From an uncultured Saprospiraceae bacterium (GTDB taxonomy: Bacteria; Bacteroidota; Bacteroidia; Chitinophagales; Saprospiraceae): a stretch of DNA of 6,951 nucleotides. This document shows, piece after piece, positions 6,397-6,951 of this stretch. Position 1 is the stretch's first letter. Each line of letters starts with the position of its first letter. The DNA is taken from the NCBI GenBank assembly GCA_937930625.1, contig CALHBW010000560.1:1-6951 (forward strand), written 5' to 3'. The position numbers and the translations under genes are program-made. Below the pieces are notes generated by a model, which saw only the letters and a list, made by a program, of their open reading frames with translations, had not been told where the DNA came from and did no database searches.

Positions 6397-6432
6397 AAAT
6401 GGCAGACATTTTTTGGAATGTCTGCCATTTTT
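6397..6432 (+). terminator. Intrinsic terminator after susD
   Basis: Perfect 14-base arms (6397-6410 and 6417-6430, core GGCAGACATT / AATGTCTGCC) enclose a 6-base loop TTTTGG, and the stem ends in a run of five T (6428-6432). It lies 51 bases after the susD stop and ends the susCD transcript before the next promoter. The A-run at the start of the stem means it could also act weakly in the other direction. Confidence 0.88.
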
Positions 6433-6449
6433 CGTCCGAGATATATAGA

Positions 6450-6476
6450 TTTTTAGAAACAATTTGTTTATCTTTG
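6450..6476 (+). promoter_or_regulatory. Bacteroidota-type promoter for the gene at 6523
   Basis: TATCTTTG at 6469-6476 is an exact match to the TAnnTTTG -7 consensus of the primary sigma factor in this phylum. The -33 region is poor (TTTTTAG at 6450-6456). Transcription would begin near 6482, giving a leader of about 40 bases. Its position straight after the susD terminator supports an independent transcription unit. Confidence 0.6.
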
Positions 6477-6522
6477 CATAAACAAAATAGTTTCAAACCA
6501 AAAATAATTCTCATCAAATAAA

Positions 6523-6951
6523 ATGGGTTTCAACGAAGCAAAAACAGGGATTGTATTGCGTAATCGACTCAAGCAATTGGGCTATTACGACGACCCTAAT
6601 ATTGTAGTTGAAGAAGAAAAGAGTGATAATCCATTGATTACTAACCTTTTGAAAAGGGCATCTAAAAAGGGAACAAATGTAGGTTATCCTGATTTTATTA
6701 TTACATCAAAAGAAAAAAGTGGTTTTGTAATTGTCATTGAATGTAAAGCGGACATCAGAAAGCACGAAAGTAAAAATAAAGATAATTTCGGAGATTATGC
6801 GGTGGACGGTGCTTTGTGGTATGCTTCACATCTTGCTAAGGAATATGATGTAATTGCAATTGGCATTAGTGGTCAAACGGAAGAGGAGTTGAAAGTATCT
6901 TCTTCGTTACTGATAAAAAACAGTCAAATTAACGATGATATTTTCCCAAAA
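6523..6951 (+). CDS. N-terminal part of a PD-(D/E)xK protein, probably restriction-modification (partial, runs off the window)
   Basis: An open frame of 143 codons starts at ATG 6523 and continues to the window edge without a stop, so only the N-terminus is seen. An in-frame TAA at 6505-6507 rules out an earlier start. The fragment holds a nuclease-type core: Glu5 in a first helix (NEAKTGIVLRNRLKQLGY), Asp57 in YPDFII, and Glu73-x-Lys75 in VIVIECKAD, giving the pattern E...PD...ExK. Then come YAVDGALWYASHL (92-104) and YDVIAIGISG (108-117). By family knowledge this resembles the HsdR-N-like domain at the front of type I or type IIG restriction-modification polypeptides, often annotated N-6 DNA methylase. 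The methylase motifs would lie downstream and are not visible, so that part is inference. It has no signal peptide and is cytoplasmic. It has its own promoter and is separated from susD by a terminator, so it is probably unrelated to nutrient uptake. Confidence 0.75.
   Translation, partial: MGFNEAKTGIVLRNRLKQLGYYDDPNIVVEEEKSDNPLITNLLKRASKKGTNVGYPDFIITSKEKSGFVIVIECKADIRKHESKNKDNFGDYAVDGALWYASHLAKEYDVIAIGISGQTEEELKVSSSLLIKNSQINDDIFPK

Noticed and set aside
6290..6517. 75-codon open frame on the - strand over the end of susD and the intergenic region
   Set aside because: It runs through the perfect terminator and the -7 promoter box and has no recognisable protein features.

Overview
The window looks like a chromosomal segment of a Bacteroidota (Bacteroidetes) bacterium. 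It carries a SusC/RagA TonB-dependent transporter followed on the same strand by a SusD/RagB lipoprotein, a pairing characteristic of that phylum. A Bacteroidota-type -7 box (TAnnTTTG) precedes the last gene, and the noncoding DNA is very A/T-rich next to coding DNA of moderate G+C. The species cannot be named from this window.

Layout. Positions 1-618 are noncoding: inverted heptamer arrays (1-28 and 95-122), a long 24-bp-arm inverted repeat (232-292), and three smaller dyads before susC. Positions 619-3801 encode a complete SusC-like outer-membrane transporter. Positions 3802-4461 are an unusually long susC-susD gap. It holds a second pair of inverted heptamer arrays, a 23-bp perfect-arm hairpin, an A/T-rich stretch with a 22-bp palindrome, and a block of small hairpins spaced about 52 bp apart. 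Positions 4462-6345 encode a complete SusD-like surface lipoprotein. A strong intrinsic terminator (6397-6432) closes this unit. A new promoter then precedes a gene starting at 6523 that runs off the window; its N-terminus has a PD-(D/E)xK nuclease-type core and resembles the front of restriction-modification or N-6 DNA methylase proteins.

How the genes work together. By family knowledge, SusD captures an oligosaccharide or other nutrient at the cell surface and acts as the lid on the SusC barrel, which imports it using TonB energy. No glycoside hydrolase, sigma/anti-sigma pair or hybrid two-component regulator is visible, so the substrate cannot be assigned. The last gene looks like an independent, defence-type transcription unit.

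The most unusual content is noncoding. Both islands beside susC share a set of degenerate repeats: period-7 arrays in inverted orientation, TTTGTAAAGA/TTTACAAA words, and small hairpins whose stem sequences differ from copy to copy while both arms change together. This pattern of preserved pairing is the main candidate for something undescribed.
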